NCBI GenBank assembly: GCA_005116745.1
Contig: SWDS01000001.1
Coordinates: 277,657 to 341,656 of the forward strand
Length of the DNA stretch: 64,000 nt
Direction: 5' to 3'
DNA from: Nitrospira sp.
GTDB lineage: Bacteria > Nitrospirota > Nitrospiria > Nitrospirales > Nitrospiraceae
The notes under the pieces are model-generated. The model had not been told where the DNA came from, did no database searches, and worked only from the letters and a program-made list of their open reading frames with translations. This document shows, piece after piece, positions 37,403 through 48,100 of this stretch. How positions within the stretch are numbered: the stretch's first letter is position 1; every line of letters starts with the position of its first letter. Position numbers and translations under genes: made by a program.

Positions 37403-38212
37403 CTACTCGTCGGCGATTGGTATGGGTGTTGCGGATTGCCGATCGATCCATTTCAGAATACGTTCGTGGCGGCGTGCGAGGAACGTGGTTCTCCGCAAGG
37501 GATCATATCGACGCGGTGACGGCAAAATGGCCGCCAGCCAGGCGGCTTCGTCGGCTGTGAGATCAGACGAGGGTTTTCCGAAGTGATGACGAGCCGCAGC
37601 TTCAGCGCCATAGACGCCCTGCCCCCACTCGGCGACGTTGAGGTACAATTCGAGAATACGCTTTTTCGTCAGATGCTGTTCGAGTGAACGCGTAATCAGG
37701 GCTTCCCGTGCTTTTCGAAACAGGGACCGTTCGGATGACAAATAGAGGTTTTTGGCTAGTTGCTGAGTAATGGTGCTTCCACCTCGCTTGAGTTCGCCTG
37801 CTTCAAGATTGTATTTCGCTGCTTCTTTCATTCCTTCCCAGTCGAATCCTTCATGAGTGAAAAACGATGCATCTTCAGCTGCCACGACCGCATGGCGAAG
37901 GTGAGGAGAGATACGTGAGAGCGGTACCCACATCCACTGTCGTCCGATCGCGCGACGTTGATTCTTCGCTTGAGCCTGTCGAGCGTCCATCAGGGCCGTT
38001 GAGGTCGGGTTGGTCCTTGCAAGGAGCTCTGTGTCGGGAAGCGTAATCAGCCAGCTCATGGCCAGGAGGCCCAACGCCAGTCCGATGAGTGCAGTGCTTC
38101 TGAGGAGCACACGAGTCACCCTGCGTCGGCCGGTTGACTTGGGAGGAGGAGGATCGTATGTGTAGTGACGCAGAAAGGTCGGACTGTGATCGGTCTTCTG
38201 TCTTGAATCCAT
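37403..38212 (-). CDS. mtgA: Monofunctional biosynthetic peptidoglycan transglycosylase
   Basis: The 269-residue protein has one N-terminal transmembrane helix (about 35-58) and a GT51 domain: AVVAAEDASFFTHEGFDW with the catalytic glutamate, GGSTITQQLAKNLYLS, and KRILELYLNVAEWGQGVYGAE. It polymerises lipid II into glycan strands at the outer face of the inner membrane. No transpeptidase domain is present, so it is the MtgA type and not a class A PBP. It is divergent from engB with a 16-bp spacing. Confidence 0.93.
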   Translation of the reverse strand: MDSRQKTDHSPTFLRHYTYDPPPPKSTGRRRVTRVLLRSTALIGLALGLLAMSWLITLPDTELLARTNPTSTALMDARQAQAKNQRRAIGRQWMWVPLSRISPHLRHAVVAAEDASFFTHEGFDWEGMKEAAKYNLEAGELKRGGSTITQQLAKNLYLSSERSLFRKAREALITRSLEQHLTKKRILELYLNVAEWGQGVYGAEAAARHHFGKPSSDLTADEAAWLAAILPSPRRYDPLRRTTFLARRHERILKWIDRQSATPIPIADE

Positions 38213-38228
38213 TAATCAGCCTAACGCT

Positions 38229-38849
38229 ATGAAAATCTTTGCCGCTGAGTTTATCAAAAGTTGTATGTCTCCAGAACAATTTCCTTCCGGCACTCTCCAC
38301 GAGGTAGCCTTTGTGGGGCGCTCCAATGTGGGCAAATCGTCGTTGATCAATTCGTTGCTCAATCGTCGAGATCTGGCAAAAATCAGCCGGACGCCAGGCA
38401 AGACGAGAGCCGTGAATGTGTTTCTCGTCTCGACCTCCGACCCGGATCTTTCGCAATTCCATCTCGTGGACCTGCCCGGCTATGGATTCGCCAAAGTGTC
38501 GAAATCGGTCCGTACCCAATGGGGACCGCTGATGGAAGACTATCTTGTCGACCGAGCCTCGCTGCTCACCGTCGTGATGTTGGTGGACAGCCGAGTTGCA
38601 ACCGACCAGGATTCTCAGACTCTCGCGTGGCTGCGTTCGATCCACCGGAACCCCCTCATCGTTGCGACCAAGGTCGACAAGTTGAAGCCCGGCGAACGGG
38701 TTCGTACGCTCAAGCAGACCCATCGGGTCTTAGGACTCGCTGAGGGGGAGATGTTGATTCCGTATTCATCGATAACTGGGGATGGCCGGGATCAGGTGTG
38801 GAGAGCCATTCGCGACGTGGCCGGCAGCCTTCGCACGGACCTTGCGTGA
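38229..38849 (+). CDS. engB: Ribosome biogenesis GTP-binding protein EngB/YsxC
   Basis: The 206-residue TrmE-Era-EngA-EngB family GTPase has G1 GRSNVGKSSL, G2 near RTPGKTR, G3 DLPGYGFA and G4 TKVDKL. It is needed for assembly of the large ribosomal subunit. Length and motif order are normal. The gene is followed by an inverted-end repeat element. Confidence 0.95.
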   Translation: MKIFAAEFIKSCMSPEQFPSGTLHEVAFVGRSNVGKSSLINSLLNRRDLAKISRTPGKTRAVNVFLVSTSDPDLSQFHLVDLPGYGFAKVSKSVRTQWGPLMEDYLVDRASLLTVVMLVDSRVATDQDSQTLAWLRSIHRNPLIVATKVDKLKPGERVRTLKQTHRVLGLAEGEMLIPYSSITGDGRDQVWRAIRDVAGSLRTDLA

Positions 38850-38860
38850 TCTTGGTTCAG

Positions 38861-39015
38861 CAGGATGCTGAAAATGCCCACCAGCGTCGTTCTCGCATCG
38901 CTCAGAGGCTCAGCGTACCGAAGTGTACGCCTCACATCTTTGCTCGCTACGGCCTTGTTCGCGGAACGGCGCCGGGGCTGGGTGGGTGAGAAGGCTGGCC
39001 TTTTTGAGCATCCTG
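38861..39015. repeat. 155-bp element with inverted termini (MITE/REP-like)
   Basis: The element begins CAGGATGCTGAAAA and ends TTTTTGAGCATCCTG, giving 14-bp terminal inverted repeats with one mismatch. It contains short internal palindromic words such as CAGAGGCTCAG. It encodes no convincing protein and lies between convergent engB and the surA-like gene. I recall similar sequences repeated in Nitrospira-type genomes, but the copy number cannot be checked here. Confidence 0.6.
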
Positions 39016-39051
39016 TAGTTGTCTGGGTATCCTACCGAATGAAAACTTCAG

Positions 39052-40035
39052 CTATCGGTGGGCTGTGCTCGTCTCGTGCTGGAACTTGATCTCGATGTAG
39101 GCCTTGTTCTTGAGTTCCACCAGCCAAGACTGATACATGTCCTCGCTCTTCCGCTGATAGACCAGCTCCTGAACTTCTCGCCGGACTTCCTCGAATGGGC
39201 GAAACTGTTTCGGTTTTCTGTCATCCATACGGATAATCTGGATTCCCTCAGGGCTCTCGATGATATCGGAGATCCCTCCAGGCACTAAGTGAGCGACGGC
39301 TTGCTCGATTGTCGGGATGAGTTCCCCCTGACGGACTAATCCTAATCGTCCACCCTGCAAGGCGTTGGCGCCGTCGGAGTCGCGCATGGCGACATCTTCA
39401 AATTTTTCACCTCGTTTCAAGTCGTCCATGGCTCGGCGGGCCTTGGTCAAGGCCTCGGCCAATCCATCGGAGGAGCGGGGTTGAAAGAGGATCTGGCTCA
39501 GCTGGTACTCTTCGGGAAGAGCGAATCGATCGCGATATTCTTGGTAGAACCGCTTCAGCTCGGAATCTCCGACGGTAATGTTGCCGCGAATATGCTGGTC
39601 GATGACTCGCATGAGGAGGAGCTGGTCACGAACGGTCTGTACGTCATTTGGATTGGTGATGCTGAGGGGACTGCCTTGTCGTTTCATCTGTTCAAGGGCT
39701 TGCTTTACTTCCAGATCAGAAACATCAACCTTTTTGGCCTTGGCTTCCTGCAGCTGCAAGCGCCGCTCGATAAGCTTCGTCAAGGCCATATATTCCGCTG
39801 TTTTCAACCGCTGGGCCAGATCGCTTCCCTGGTGTTCGCGAGAAAGCCGTTGTTGCTCCGTTTCAAATTCACGCGTCATATCTGACAACATGATCAATTC
39901 AGAATTGACGATCGCGACAATGCGATCTTGTAGCCGGGCTTCGGAAAAGGCCGGGGGCCATATCGAGATCATCAACAGGGCGAGTGGGAACACACGTGAA
40001 GCCAACCAATCTGAATCGACCGGTATCTGTCTCAT
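39052..40035 (-). CDS. SurA-like periplasmic peptidyl-prolyl isomerase
   Basis: The 327-residue protein has a signal peptide (FPLALLMISIWPPAFSEA), a SurA N-terminal chaperone region (RIVAIVNSELIMLSDMTREF) and one parvulin domain (about 185-285; YQLSQILF, GANALQGGRLGLVRQGEL, IIESPEGIQIIRMDDRK). Unlike E. coli SurA it has a single parvulin domain. It probably assists folding of outer-membrane proteins. It is the last gene of the leftward rfaE2-mfd-ppiC operon. Confidence 0.88.
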   Translation of the reverse strand: MRQIPVDSDWLASRVFPLALLMISIWPPAFSEARLQDRIVAIVNSELIMLSDMTREFETEQQRLSREHQGSDLAQRLKTAEYMALTKLIERRLQLQEAKAKKVDVSDLEVKQALEQMKRQGSPLSITNPNDVQTVRDQLLLMRVIDQHIRGNITVGDSELKRFYQEYRDRFALPEEYQLSQILFQPRSSDGLAEALTKARRAMDDLKRGEKFEDVAMRDSDGANALQGGRLGLVRQGELIPTIEQAVAHLVPGGISDIIESPEGIQIIRMDDRKPKQFRPFEEVRREVQELVYQRKSEDMYQSWLVELKNKAYIEIKFQHETSTAHR

Positions 40036-40119
40036 GATGCGTTCATCTCAAGGTAGAGAGCTCTGATGCATGATTCTGATTCTACACGAAGCAGCGGGTT
40101 CGTGGAAATCGAGTGAGCG

Positions 40120-41052
40120 CTAACGTTTCCCAGTGTCCTCGGTGATATAGCGGGAGGCTTCAGCGAAGCGAACAGCGGCATTGGCCCGAATGTCGGCGAT
40201 GACTTCTTCGAATTGTTTACGGCGCTTATCGGCCAGTAATTCTTGCCGAAGCCGTTCCTGCTTCGCTAAATCGGCTTGAATAACAGTCTCGTCAAGCGGG
40301 GTCAACATGACGAGGTAGTAGCCCTGGTCAGTCTTAATCGGCGCACTGACGATCCCGAGTTTGAGGGTGTGGAGGACCGCGTCGACTTCGGGGAGGACCA
40401 GACCTTTTCGATAGGGTCCGAGCTCGCCGCCCTTGGATCTCGTTTTTTCGTCGATCGAGTAGCGCTGCGCAAACTTGGCAAAATTACCGCCTCGATTTAC
40501 CTGTGCTTCAAGGTCTTTGGCGGCATATACATTGGGGAGAAGCATCGCCGAGACATTGGCCTTCAAGGGATCCAAAAGTTGGCTGGCGTGTTTTTCGTAG
40601 TAGGCGTCGAGTTCGGCCTGGGTGAGCTCGACCTTCGATTGGAGCTTGTCTTTCAATAGCTCGTCGAGAACCAACTGCTCTTTATACCGTTGTGTCTTGT
40701 CTCGAATCGTATCGTCTTGATCAAGCCCCCGGCGGCGAGCTTCCTGCATCAACAGCTCTCGGGTGATAAGTTCATCCAGGAACCGTTGCTTACCCCCCTC
40801 CTTCTCGTAGCGGGAGCGTGTGGCCTTGGAAAGCTCGCCCCAGCGTAGATCGAATTCGGTTTGGGTGATGGCGCGCCCATTCACCAGGGCAACAACCGGT
40901 TCTTCCTGTCGCTCGGCACACCCCACCATCACCGGCCCCAAACCGGCTAAGAGGCTGGCAAACAGCCCAGGGAGACAATACGTCCTACAGAAGATTAGCA
41001 ACCGGAAGGGCATCATACGTCGAGGTACATGTGGATCTCGATTACGAGACAT
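40120..41052 (-). CDS. Parvulin-type peptidyl-prolyl isomerase lipoprotein
   Basis: I start at the ATG at 41052, which follows AGAGGG and overlaps the mfd stop by 11 bp. The 310-residue product has a lipoprotein signal ending VMVGC. A SurA/PpiC-type N-terminal helical region follows (VVALVNGRAITQTEFDLRW), then a parvulin domain (about 180-270) and a C-terminal helix. It resembles PrsA-like foldases acting in the periplasm. Two such isomerase genes in a row suggest a dedicated outer-membrane-protein folding set. Confidence 0.85.
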   Translation of the reverse strand: MSRNRDPHVPRRMMPFRLLIFCRTYCLPGLFASLLAGLGPVMVGCAERQEEPVVALVNGRAITQTEFDLRWGELSKATRSRYEKEGGKQRFLDELITRELLMQEARRRGLDQDDTIRDKTQRYKEQLVLDELLKDKLQSKVELTQAELDAYYEKHASQLLDPLKANVSAMLLPNVYAAKDLEAQVNRGGNFAKFAQRYSIDEKTRSKGGELGPYRKGLVLPEVDAVLHTLKLGIVSAPIKTDQGYYLVMLTPLDETVIQADLAKQERLRQELLADKRRKQFEEVIADIRANAAVRFAEASRYITEDTGKR

Positions 41053-44000
41053 TCGTATCCCTCTGGATGGTCTTGGTATCACAGAGATCGAGGCTTTGCA
41101 AGATTGCGTTGAGTTCCGAAAAAAGCGAGGGCCAGTCGCTCTGACGCATCTGAATCTCAAAAGCGAGGGGGCTCAGGAACTGCAGCCGCTTCTTCAGCTG
41201 GTCCATCAAGCGGTGGACGGAGTGCTCAGGGATGATGGCCTTCGGGTGAAACACAACTTTGGTCGTCTGGTCGTGTACTTCGATCGAGGCCAGGCGCAGG
41301 CGTTTGGCGTGGGTCCGGAGTTGCATGACTTCAAGCAGTCGTTCGACTGGTTCCGGAGGGGGACCATAACGGTCCTGAATTTCCCCATGCAGCAGGGCCA
41401 GCTCGCCGATTTGACCACAAGCGGTCAGCCGTTTATAGAGGGACAGGCGGTGGTGCGGGTCGGTGACATAGTGCTCCGGAATAAACGCTGAAACTGGGAA
41501 CTGCAGCGTCGGGTCAGGGTCCTCCTCGATCACATGTCCCTTCAACCGCTGAACCGCCTGCTCTACCATTTGCATGTAGAGATCCAACCCGATCGCGGCG
41601 ATATGACCAGACTGCTGCTTGCCCAGAAGGTTGCCGGCTCCTCGGATCTCCATGTCCGCTGCAGCGATGCGGAACCCGGATCCAAGCTCCGTGAACTGTT
41701 GAATCGCGATCAATCGCTTCTGGGCATCGCCGGTCAGTGTCCCTTCATCGGGAATAAGGAAGTAGGCGTAGGCTTGCTCTCCACCCCGTCCGACTCGTCC
41801 GCGTAACTGGTACAACTGTGCGAGGCCGAACAGATCAGCTCGATTGACGATAATGGTGTTGGCGTTGGGGACATCGAGTCCGGACTGGATGATGGCCGAC
41901 GCGATCAGGACATCCGCCTCGCGCTTCACGAATTTCAGCATCACCGCTTCCAGCGGCCTCGCATCCATCTGGCCGTGGGCCATCACCATCCGGGCTTCGG
42001 GAACCAATTGGTGCAGCCATGCCCCAATTCGCTCCATAGTTTCGACCCGATTGTGGACAAAATAGATCTGTCCTCCACGCCCGAGTTCCCGCAAGATCGC
42101 GTCTCGTACGGCCTTCTCGCTGAACCGGACCACCTCCGTCTTAATCGCCAATCGTCCGGCCGGCGGGGTATCGATGATCGAGAGATCTCGCACGCTCGAC
42201 ATCGCCATTTGGAGGGTACGTGGAATGGGGGTGGCGGTTAACGTCAGCACGTCGATCTGGGTGCGCAGTTGCTTCAGCCGCTCCTTATGCTTGACGCCGA
42301 ACCATTGCTCTTCGTCGATGATCACGAGGCCGAGTTGCCGGAACACCACGTCTTTCTGCAGCAGACGGTGAGTGCCGATCACGACATCGACGGTTCCCGC
42401 GCCGACATCCTTCAGGGTCGCCTTCGTCTCCTTGGACGATTGAAACCGTGAGAGCAGCGCGACGCGCATTGGAAAGGGCGCGAATCGTTCGGAAAAGTTC
42501 TCATAGTGTTGATGGGCCAGGAGCGTCGTCGGGACCAGCACTGCCACTTGGCGGTCATGTTCCACAGCCTTGAAGGCTGCGCGCATGGCGACTTCGGTCT
42601 TTCCGTAACCGACGTCCCCGCAGACCAGCCGATCCATGGGCTTGGTCGACTCCATGTCGCGGCCGATGTCCCCGATGGCCCTGAGCTGATCCGCTGTTTC
42701 TTCGTACTCAAAGGCGGCTTCGAATTCGTGGTACAGGGTCGTGGTCGTACCATACGCATTCCGTTTCACCAGTTCGCGGCTTGCGTAGAGATCGATCAAT
42801 TCTTGGGCCATTTCCTCGATATTTTTCTTCACCCGCGCCGTGGTCTTGGCCCAACTGGTACCACCCAGGCGATCCAGTCGAGGGACATGGCCTTCGGCCC
42901 CGCCGTACCGTTGCACCTGATTCAATCGGTCGAGCGGAACATAGAGGGTATCTCCACCGGAGAACTCGAGAATCAGGAAGTCACTCTCAAAATCCTGGAC
43001 CGACAGGCGCTTGAGTCCTCGATATTTGGCGATGCCGTGCTGAACGTGTACGACGTAATCGCCCACGCTCAGATCCTCCAGCGAAGAGAGGAAGGTTGCG
43101 GTTCTGCTTTTCGGCTGTGGTTTATGGCGGGCACCCTTCGCAAAGAGCTCTTCTTCTGTCAGCAGCGCGAGCCGAAGGTCTCCAGAGAGAAACCCCGCCG
43201 ACAGATCGCCGTGCAGGACATAAAACGGGAGCTTTCCGGTCCTCTGGCTCGACCAGGCCGTTGGGTTCCATGGGTCGGCAGGTAAATCGTGCTCTCGGAG
43301 TAAGGCAAGCAAGCGATCAACCTGCCCGCGGCTTCGGGCCACCAAGACGACCCGATGTTCGTTCCGGAGTCCTTCTAACAGGCCCAGTGTCTGACTGAAG
43401 GCGGTACCCCTGATTCCGAGTCCAATGCTGCCTGGCGCTTGGGCGGAGAACGAAAACGTCTGATCCCAGGTCGAGTCCGGCGCCGTGAGAGGCTCAAGAG
43501 CCAACATGGGCCAGGGCGCGATCCGCTGTTGGATGCCCTCCCAGGTGAGAAAGAGTCGTTCGGGTGAGGGATATGGCTGTGTCGCATCCCGGTCGACATG
43601 GTGGAGATATCCGTCGTCGATCTTTTCCCAGGCCGTCTCACAGGCCTTCTTCAGGGCCTCTGGTTGATCGAGCGCGAGGAACGGAGCGGTAGTGAGATAG
43701 TCGAACAGTGTGTCCATGGAATCGTACAAGTCAGGGCTTCGCCACTCAGCATCTGCTTCGATGGGTACAATTGCTTCCGGGTCCTGTGGAGGTCGAACGA
43801 ACTCCCGCGCAGGCAACACCCAGCCCTCGTTTAATTTTGCGATGGAGGTCTGGGTCGAGGAGTCGAACAGGCGAATGGATTCGACATGATCTCCGAGAAA
43901 CTCCACGCGGACCGGATTAACGTATGCGGTCGAGAAGACATCAATGATGCCGCCACGGACGCTGAATTCTCCAGGAATTTCCACGACGGACACTCGTCGG

Positions 44001-44488
44001 TATCCCAGGCGAAGGAGGTTGGTGATCAGCGATTCCCGTTCGAAGGCGGCACCCGTTTGGAAGTGAAAGATTGCTTGCTCAAATGTCGAGCGTGGAATCA
44101 CACGATGCATGGCAGCGGCGACGGAGGTGACGAGAATGGTGGGTGGGTTGATAAGCAGGCGATGGAGTGTCGTCATCCGGTGTGCAATCAACCCGACATG
44201 CGGCGCCGTTGCTTCATAGGGAAGCGTTTCCCATTCCGGGAACCAGGCGAGGTCCTCGACCGGACGACCCATGAGTCCATAGAAGAAGCACAAGTCATTG
44301 AACATTCGTTCGGCGGACTCGTCGCTCGCGGTCACAACGACCCATGGGCTGCCGCGATGGAGTAGCGTCAGGGCGCAGGCTGATGTCGGCCCGTGCGCTC
44401 CGAGAAGGCAGACACGTGCCTTCTCGTGGTCGAGTGCCAAACGAAGCGGAGCAAGCCAGGCTGTAGGTTGGACGGTGGCGTCAGACAC
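41042..44488 (-). CDS. mfd: Transcription-repair coupling factor Mfd
   Basis: The 1148-residue protein shows the whole Mfd plan. There is a UvrB-like N-terminus (about 30-330), an RNA-polymerase-interacting domain with VGDYVVHVQHGIAKYRGL (about 475-540) and a RecG-like helicase. The helicase has Walker A GDVGYGKTE, motif II IIDEEQWFGV and QLRGRVGRG. The TRCF C-terminal domain closes the protein. It removes stalled RNA polymerase and recruits UvrA. It follows rfaE2 by 3 bp. Confidence 0.97.
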   Translation of the reverse strand: MSDATVQPTAWLAPLRLALDHEKARVCLLGAHGPTSACALTLLHRGSPWVVVTASDESAERMFNDLCFFYGLMGRPVEDLAWFPEWETLPYEATAPHVGLIAHRMTTLHRLLINPPTILVTSVAAAMHRVIPRSTFEQAIFHFQTGAAFERESLITNLLRLGYRRVSVVEIPGEFSVRGGIIDVFSTAYVNPVRVEFLGDHVESIRLFDSSTQTSIAKLNEGWVLPAREFVRPPQDPEAIVPIEADAEWRSPDLYDSMDTLFDYLTTAPFLALDQPEALKKACETAWEKIDDGYLHHVDRDATQPYPSPERLFLTWEGIQQRIAPWPMLALEPLTAPDSTWDQTFSFSAQAPGSIGLGIRGTAFSQTLGLLEGLRNEHRVVLVARSRGQVDRLLALLREHDLPADPWNPTAWSSQRTGKLPFYVLHGDLSAGFLSGDLRLALLTEEELFAKGARHKPQPKSRTATFLSSLEDLSVGDYVVHVQHGIAKYRGLKRLSVQDFESDFLILEFSGGDTLYVPLDRLNQVQRYGGAEGHVPRLDRLGGTSWAKTTARVKKNIEEMAQELIDLYASRELVKRNAYGTTTTLYHEFEAAFEYEETADQLRAIGDIGRDMESTKPMDRLVCGDVGYGKTEVAMRAAFKAVEHDRQVAVLVPTTLLAHQHYENFSERFAPFPMRVALLSRFQSSKETKATLKDVGAGTVDVVIGTHRLLQKDVVFRQLGLVIIDEEQWFGVKHKERLKQLRTQIDVLTLTATPIPRTLQMAMSSVRDLSIIDTPPAGRLAIKTEVVRFSEKAVRDAILRELGRGGQIYFVHNRVETMERIGAWLHQLVPEARMVMAHGQMDARPLEAVMLKFVKREADVLIASAIIQSGLDVPNANTIIVNRADLFGLAQLYQLRGRVGRGGEQAYAYFLIPDEGTLTGDAQKRLIAIQQFTELGSGFRIAAADMEIRGAGNLLGKQQSGHIAAIGLDLYMQMVEQAVQRLKGHVIEEDPDPTLQFPVSAFIPEHYVTDPHHRLSLYKRLTACGQIGELALLHGEIQDRYGPPPEPVERLLEVMQLRTHAKRLRLASIEVHDQTTKVVFHPKAIIPEHSVHRLMDQLKKRLQFLSPLAFEIQMRQSDWPSLFSELNAILQSLDLCDTKTIQRDTNVS

Positions 44489-44491
44489 GTA

Positions 44492-44974
44492 TCACGTCGC
44501 GGTTGACCGTATGCGTTGAAGAAGACCGGTGGTGGAGAGACCGGGAACCAGCGGGATCGTCTTGACGACACCTCCACGAGCTTCAACCAATTCGCGGCCG
44601 ATGATCTGGTCAATCATCCAATCCCCTCCCTTGACCAGGACATCCGGTTGGACGGCTGCGATAAGCTGGCGAGGGTCAGATTCGTCAAAAATGACTACGA
44701 AATCCACACAGCCTAAGGCTGCCAGCACCTCAGCCCGTTGTGCCTCCGGCACGATCGGTCGGTCGGGTGCCTTGTCCAGCGTACGAACCGAGACATCACT
44801 ATTCACCCCGACGACCAGGATATCGCCCAGTGCCTTGGTTGCCTGTAGATACCGGGTATGCCCGATGTGCATCAGGTCGAAACAGCCGTTTGTGAACACG
44901 ATCCGTTTTCCCTTTGTCCGTTCACCGGAAAGCACGGAGAGGAGTTGATTGCGAGACACTACTTTGGTGATCAT
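44492..44974 (-). CDS. rfaE2: D-glycero-beta-D-manno-heptose 1-phosphate adenylyltransferase
   Basis: The 160-residue cytidylyltransferase-fold protein has FTNGCFDLMHIGHTRYL with the HIGH nucleotide motif, LVVGVNSDVSVR and DVLVKGGDW. It matches the stand-alone C-terminal half of HldE and activates heptose phosphate for LPS core synthesis. The kinase half is not adjacent. gmhA, another step of the pathway, lies about 5.6 kb to the right. Confidence 0.93.
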   Translation of the reverse strand: MITKVVSRNQLLSVLSGERTKGKRIVFTNGCFDLMHIGHTRYLQATKALGDILVVGVNSDVSVRTLDKAPDRPIVPEAQRAEVLAALGCVDFVVIFDESDPRQLIAAVQPDVLVKGGDWMIDQIIGRELVEARGGVVKTIPLVPGLSTTGLLQRIRSTAT

Positions 44975-45175
44975 GGCCCCATCATACCGTGCAGATCGTG
45001 CTGTCGGCTACATGGAAAGAGGATTGGGCTGGACGGTGTCTGCCGTCTAGGTTTTCTGACGTGACGCACACGATGTTTCAGCAGAATCCTGGTGTTGCCG
45101 GACAAGTTGCCACATAATGGATCGGTACAGCACATAACGGACTGGAAGGCCTGGTAAGAGACCTGGCCTGGCGTC

Positions 45176-48100
45176 ATGGGTGTGCCTGGAGCGTGGGTGA
45201 TGATGGTGGATGGCGTGAGCATGGTCTGGATCATTGCAGCGGCCAATGTTTTGCTGATCGCTTCCTTAATCTTTTTCCTTATACAGACATCCTGGCGAGC
45301 GCGGACTGATCGGGTCTTCGCGGAGGCCGAAAGAATCCGATTTCAGGAAAATGAGCAGCGACTCCGGAGTATGTTGGAAGCTGAACCCCATGGGATATTG
45401 GTCATCGGGCTCGACTACCGGGTGCTTCAACTCAATCCTGCGGGCTGTCTCCTCTTCGATGCGGGATTTCCAGAAGAGATCGTGGGGACAGATATTCGAA
45501 CGTATATCCAGACGAACGATTGTCTACAGATCGAAGAAATGCATAAGGCGGCTGGGGAAGGCCGGGAAACCTGTGGAAAGGGGCGGTTCGTCGGACTAGC
45601 GGGGCAGGTCCGGTGGGTCGAGATCACATTCGTCCCACTTCCAGCCAGTGATGGCACGGTGCATGCGGTCCTCAGTGTCGTCCGGGATGTGACAGAGCAA
45701 CGGAGCGCCGATCGTCGGCAAGCTCTCCAGCATGCAGTGGCCAAAGTGCTCGCAGGTGCCTCGACGGTCGAGCAAGCGGTCCCCGACCTCCTCCAGGCTC
45801 TTGTCGTGAATCTCGATTGGCATGTCGGTCTGTTCTGGCGGGTGCAAGACGACCGGCGAACCATTGTCTGCACGCAGGACTGGGCGGTTGATACTACGAT
45901 GGTGCAGGAGTTCATGAGAAGAAGGCGGCAGGAGGTCTACGCGGCCGGGGCTGATCTGCCGGGGCACTGTTGGGCCCGTGGGGAGCCGCTGTGGGTAGCG
46001 GACATCGCGAGAGACCCTCTCTTGACGCGTGGGCCTGTCGAAGCGATGGGAATGCTGCACGCGGCCTGTGCGTTTCCTATCTGGCTGAGGGCTCACGTCT
46101 ACGGCGTCATCGAGCTCTTCAGCAGCGAGCCTCAGGCCAAGGATTGGGATTTACTGAGGTCTTTGGGCACGGTCGGAAGACAGATCGGCCTGTTCGTCGA
46201 ACGAACGGAAGTGGAAGCGGCACTGCATGAGAACGAAGCCCGTACCAGCTTGATTATTGATACGGCTCTCGACGCTGTGATGACGATGGATCGTACAGGC
46301 CGGATTACCGAGTGGAATGCCCAGGCTGAGCAGGTATTTGGCTGGTCTGCACATGAGGTGATCGGGCGTAATGTTGCCGACACGATCTTTCCACCGTCCC
46401 AATGCCTCAGCTATCGCGCATATGTTCAGCGGCTTCTTGAACCCCAGGACTCGCTCCTCTCAAACCGGCTGGTCGAAATGATCGGGCTTAGACGCGACGG
46501 TCGTGAATTTCCAGTTGAAATCGCCATGACGCCGCTAGCCCTCGAGGGGGCCGTCATCTTCAGTGCATTTATCCGAGACATCACGAGCCGGAAAGAAGCG
46601 GAGCACGCACAGAAGAATTATGCCCGACAGTTGGAGCATGTCAATCAGCAGCTGGATGCTGCCTTGCGAGAGGCCAAAGCCGCCACCGAGGCCAAGTCGG
46701 CGTTCCTGGCGACCATGAGCCACGAAATCCGGACACCGATGAACGGTGTGATCGGCATGACAGATCTATTGCTTGATACGAACCTGACTGACGAGCAGAG
46801 GGAGTCCGCTGAAATCGTTCGGACCTGCGGCCATCATTTGTTAACGATCATCAACGACATTCTCGATTTCTCCAAGATTGAAGCAGGGAAACTGGATTTA
46901 GAGACGATTGAATTTGATCTTCGTCTTGCCATCGACGAGTCGTTGGATCTTGTGGCTGAACGTGCGTCATCCAAAGGGCTCAATCTGGCCTGTCTCTTCC
47001 ACGCCGATGTGCCGCGCAATCTGTGTGGTGATCCGGGTCGCCTCCGGCAGGTGGTGATGAACTTAACGGCGAACGCCATCAAGTTTACCGAACGCGGCGA
47101 TGTGGTGGTGGAAGTGACGGTTGAGGCTCAATCGACGGAGGATGCGAGGATTCGCGTTGCCGTCACAGACACCGGCATCGGAATTTCTGAGCAAGCCCAA
47201 GAACGGCTGTTTCGGTCGTTCAGCCAGGCCGATGGGTCGACGACGAGGAAATATGGTGGGACCGGTCTCGGTCTTGCGATTTCCAAACGTCTTGTCGAGA
47301 TGATGGGAGGAACGATTGGGGTGATGAGCCGAGTTGGGGAGGGGAGCTGTTTCTGGTTCACGATGAATTTGGACAAGCAGCCTGATGGCTCCCGCAGTGC
47401 CGATCCCGCTGCCGCTGTGTTGGCAGGTCTCCGCATCTTGATTGTGGATGATAAGGCCATCAATCGAAGGATCTTGGAGCTGATGACGAAGAAATGGGGC
47501 ATGCAACCGACACTCATCCACAGCGGCTCCGAGGCGTTGGATGTTTTGAGCGGTCGGCACGGGCAACCACGGTTCAATCTGGCGCTCTTGGATGTGGATA
47601 TGAGTCCGACGGATGGGATTGAATTGGCACGTGCGATACAGGCACAGGCTGAAGGAGGCGAGACCAAACTTGTGCTGCTCACGTCGTTCGGTCGACGGGG
47701 AGATGCGAAGACGGCCAAAGAAGCGGGACTCGCAGCCTACCTGACCAAGCCGATTCGTGAACGGCAGTTACATGATTGTCTCGTCGCGGTCCTCGCGCAG
47801 CGCCCCGGCAGCTCAGGTCAGTCGACCACGAGAGATTCGCCGCCACTCATTACTCGGCACACCCTTGCTGAGACCCAGGCCAAGGTGGATCTCCGTATTC
47901 TTCTGGCCGAGGATAACATCATCAATCAAAAAGTAGCCGTTCGCCTCTTCCAGCGGTTGGGGTATCGAATCGATGTCGTGGCCAACGGGCGTGAGGCCGT
48001 CGAGGCGGTATCACGCATACGCTATGATGTGGTGTTCATGGATTGCCAGATGCCAGACATGGATGGCTTCGAAGCGACAAGCCTCATTCGCGAATATGAG

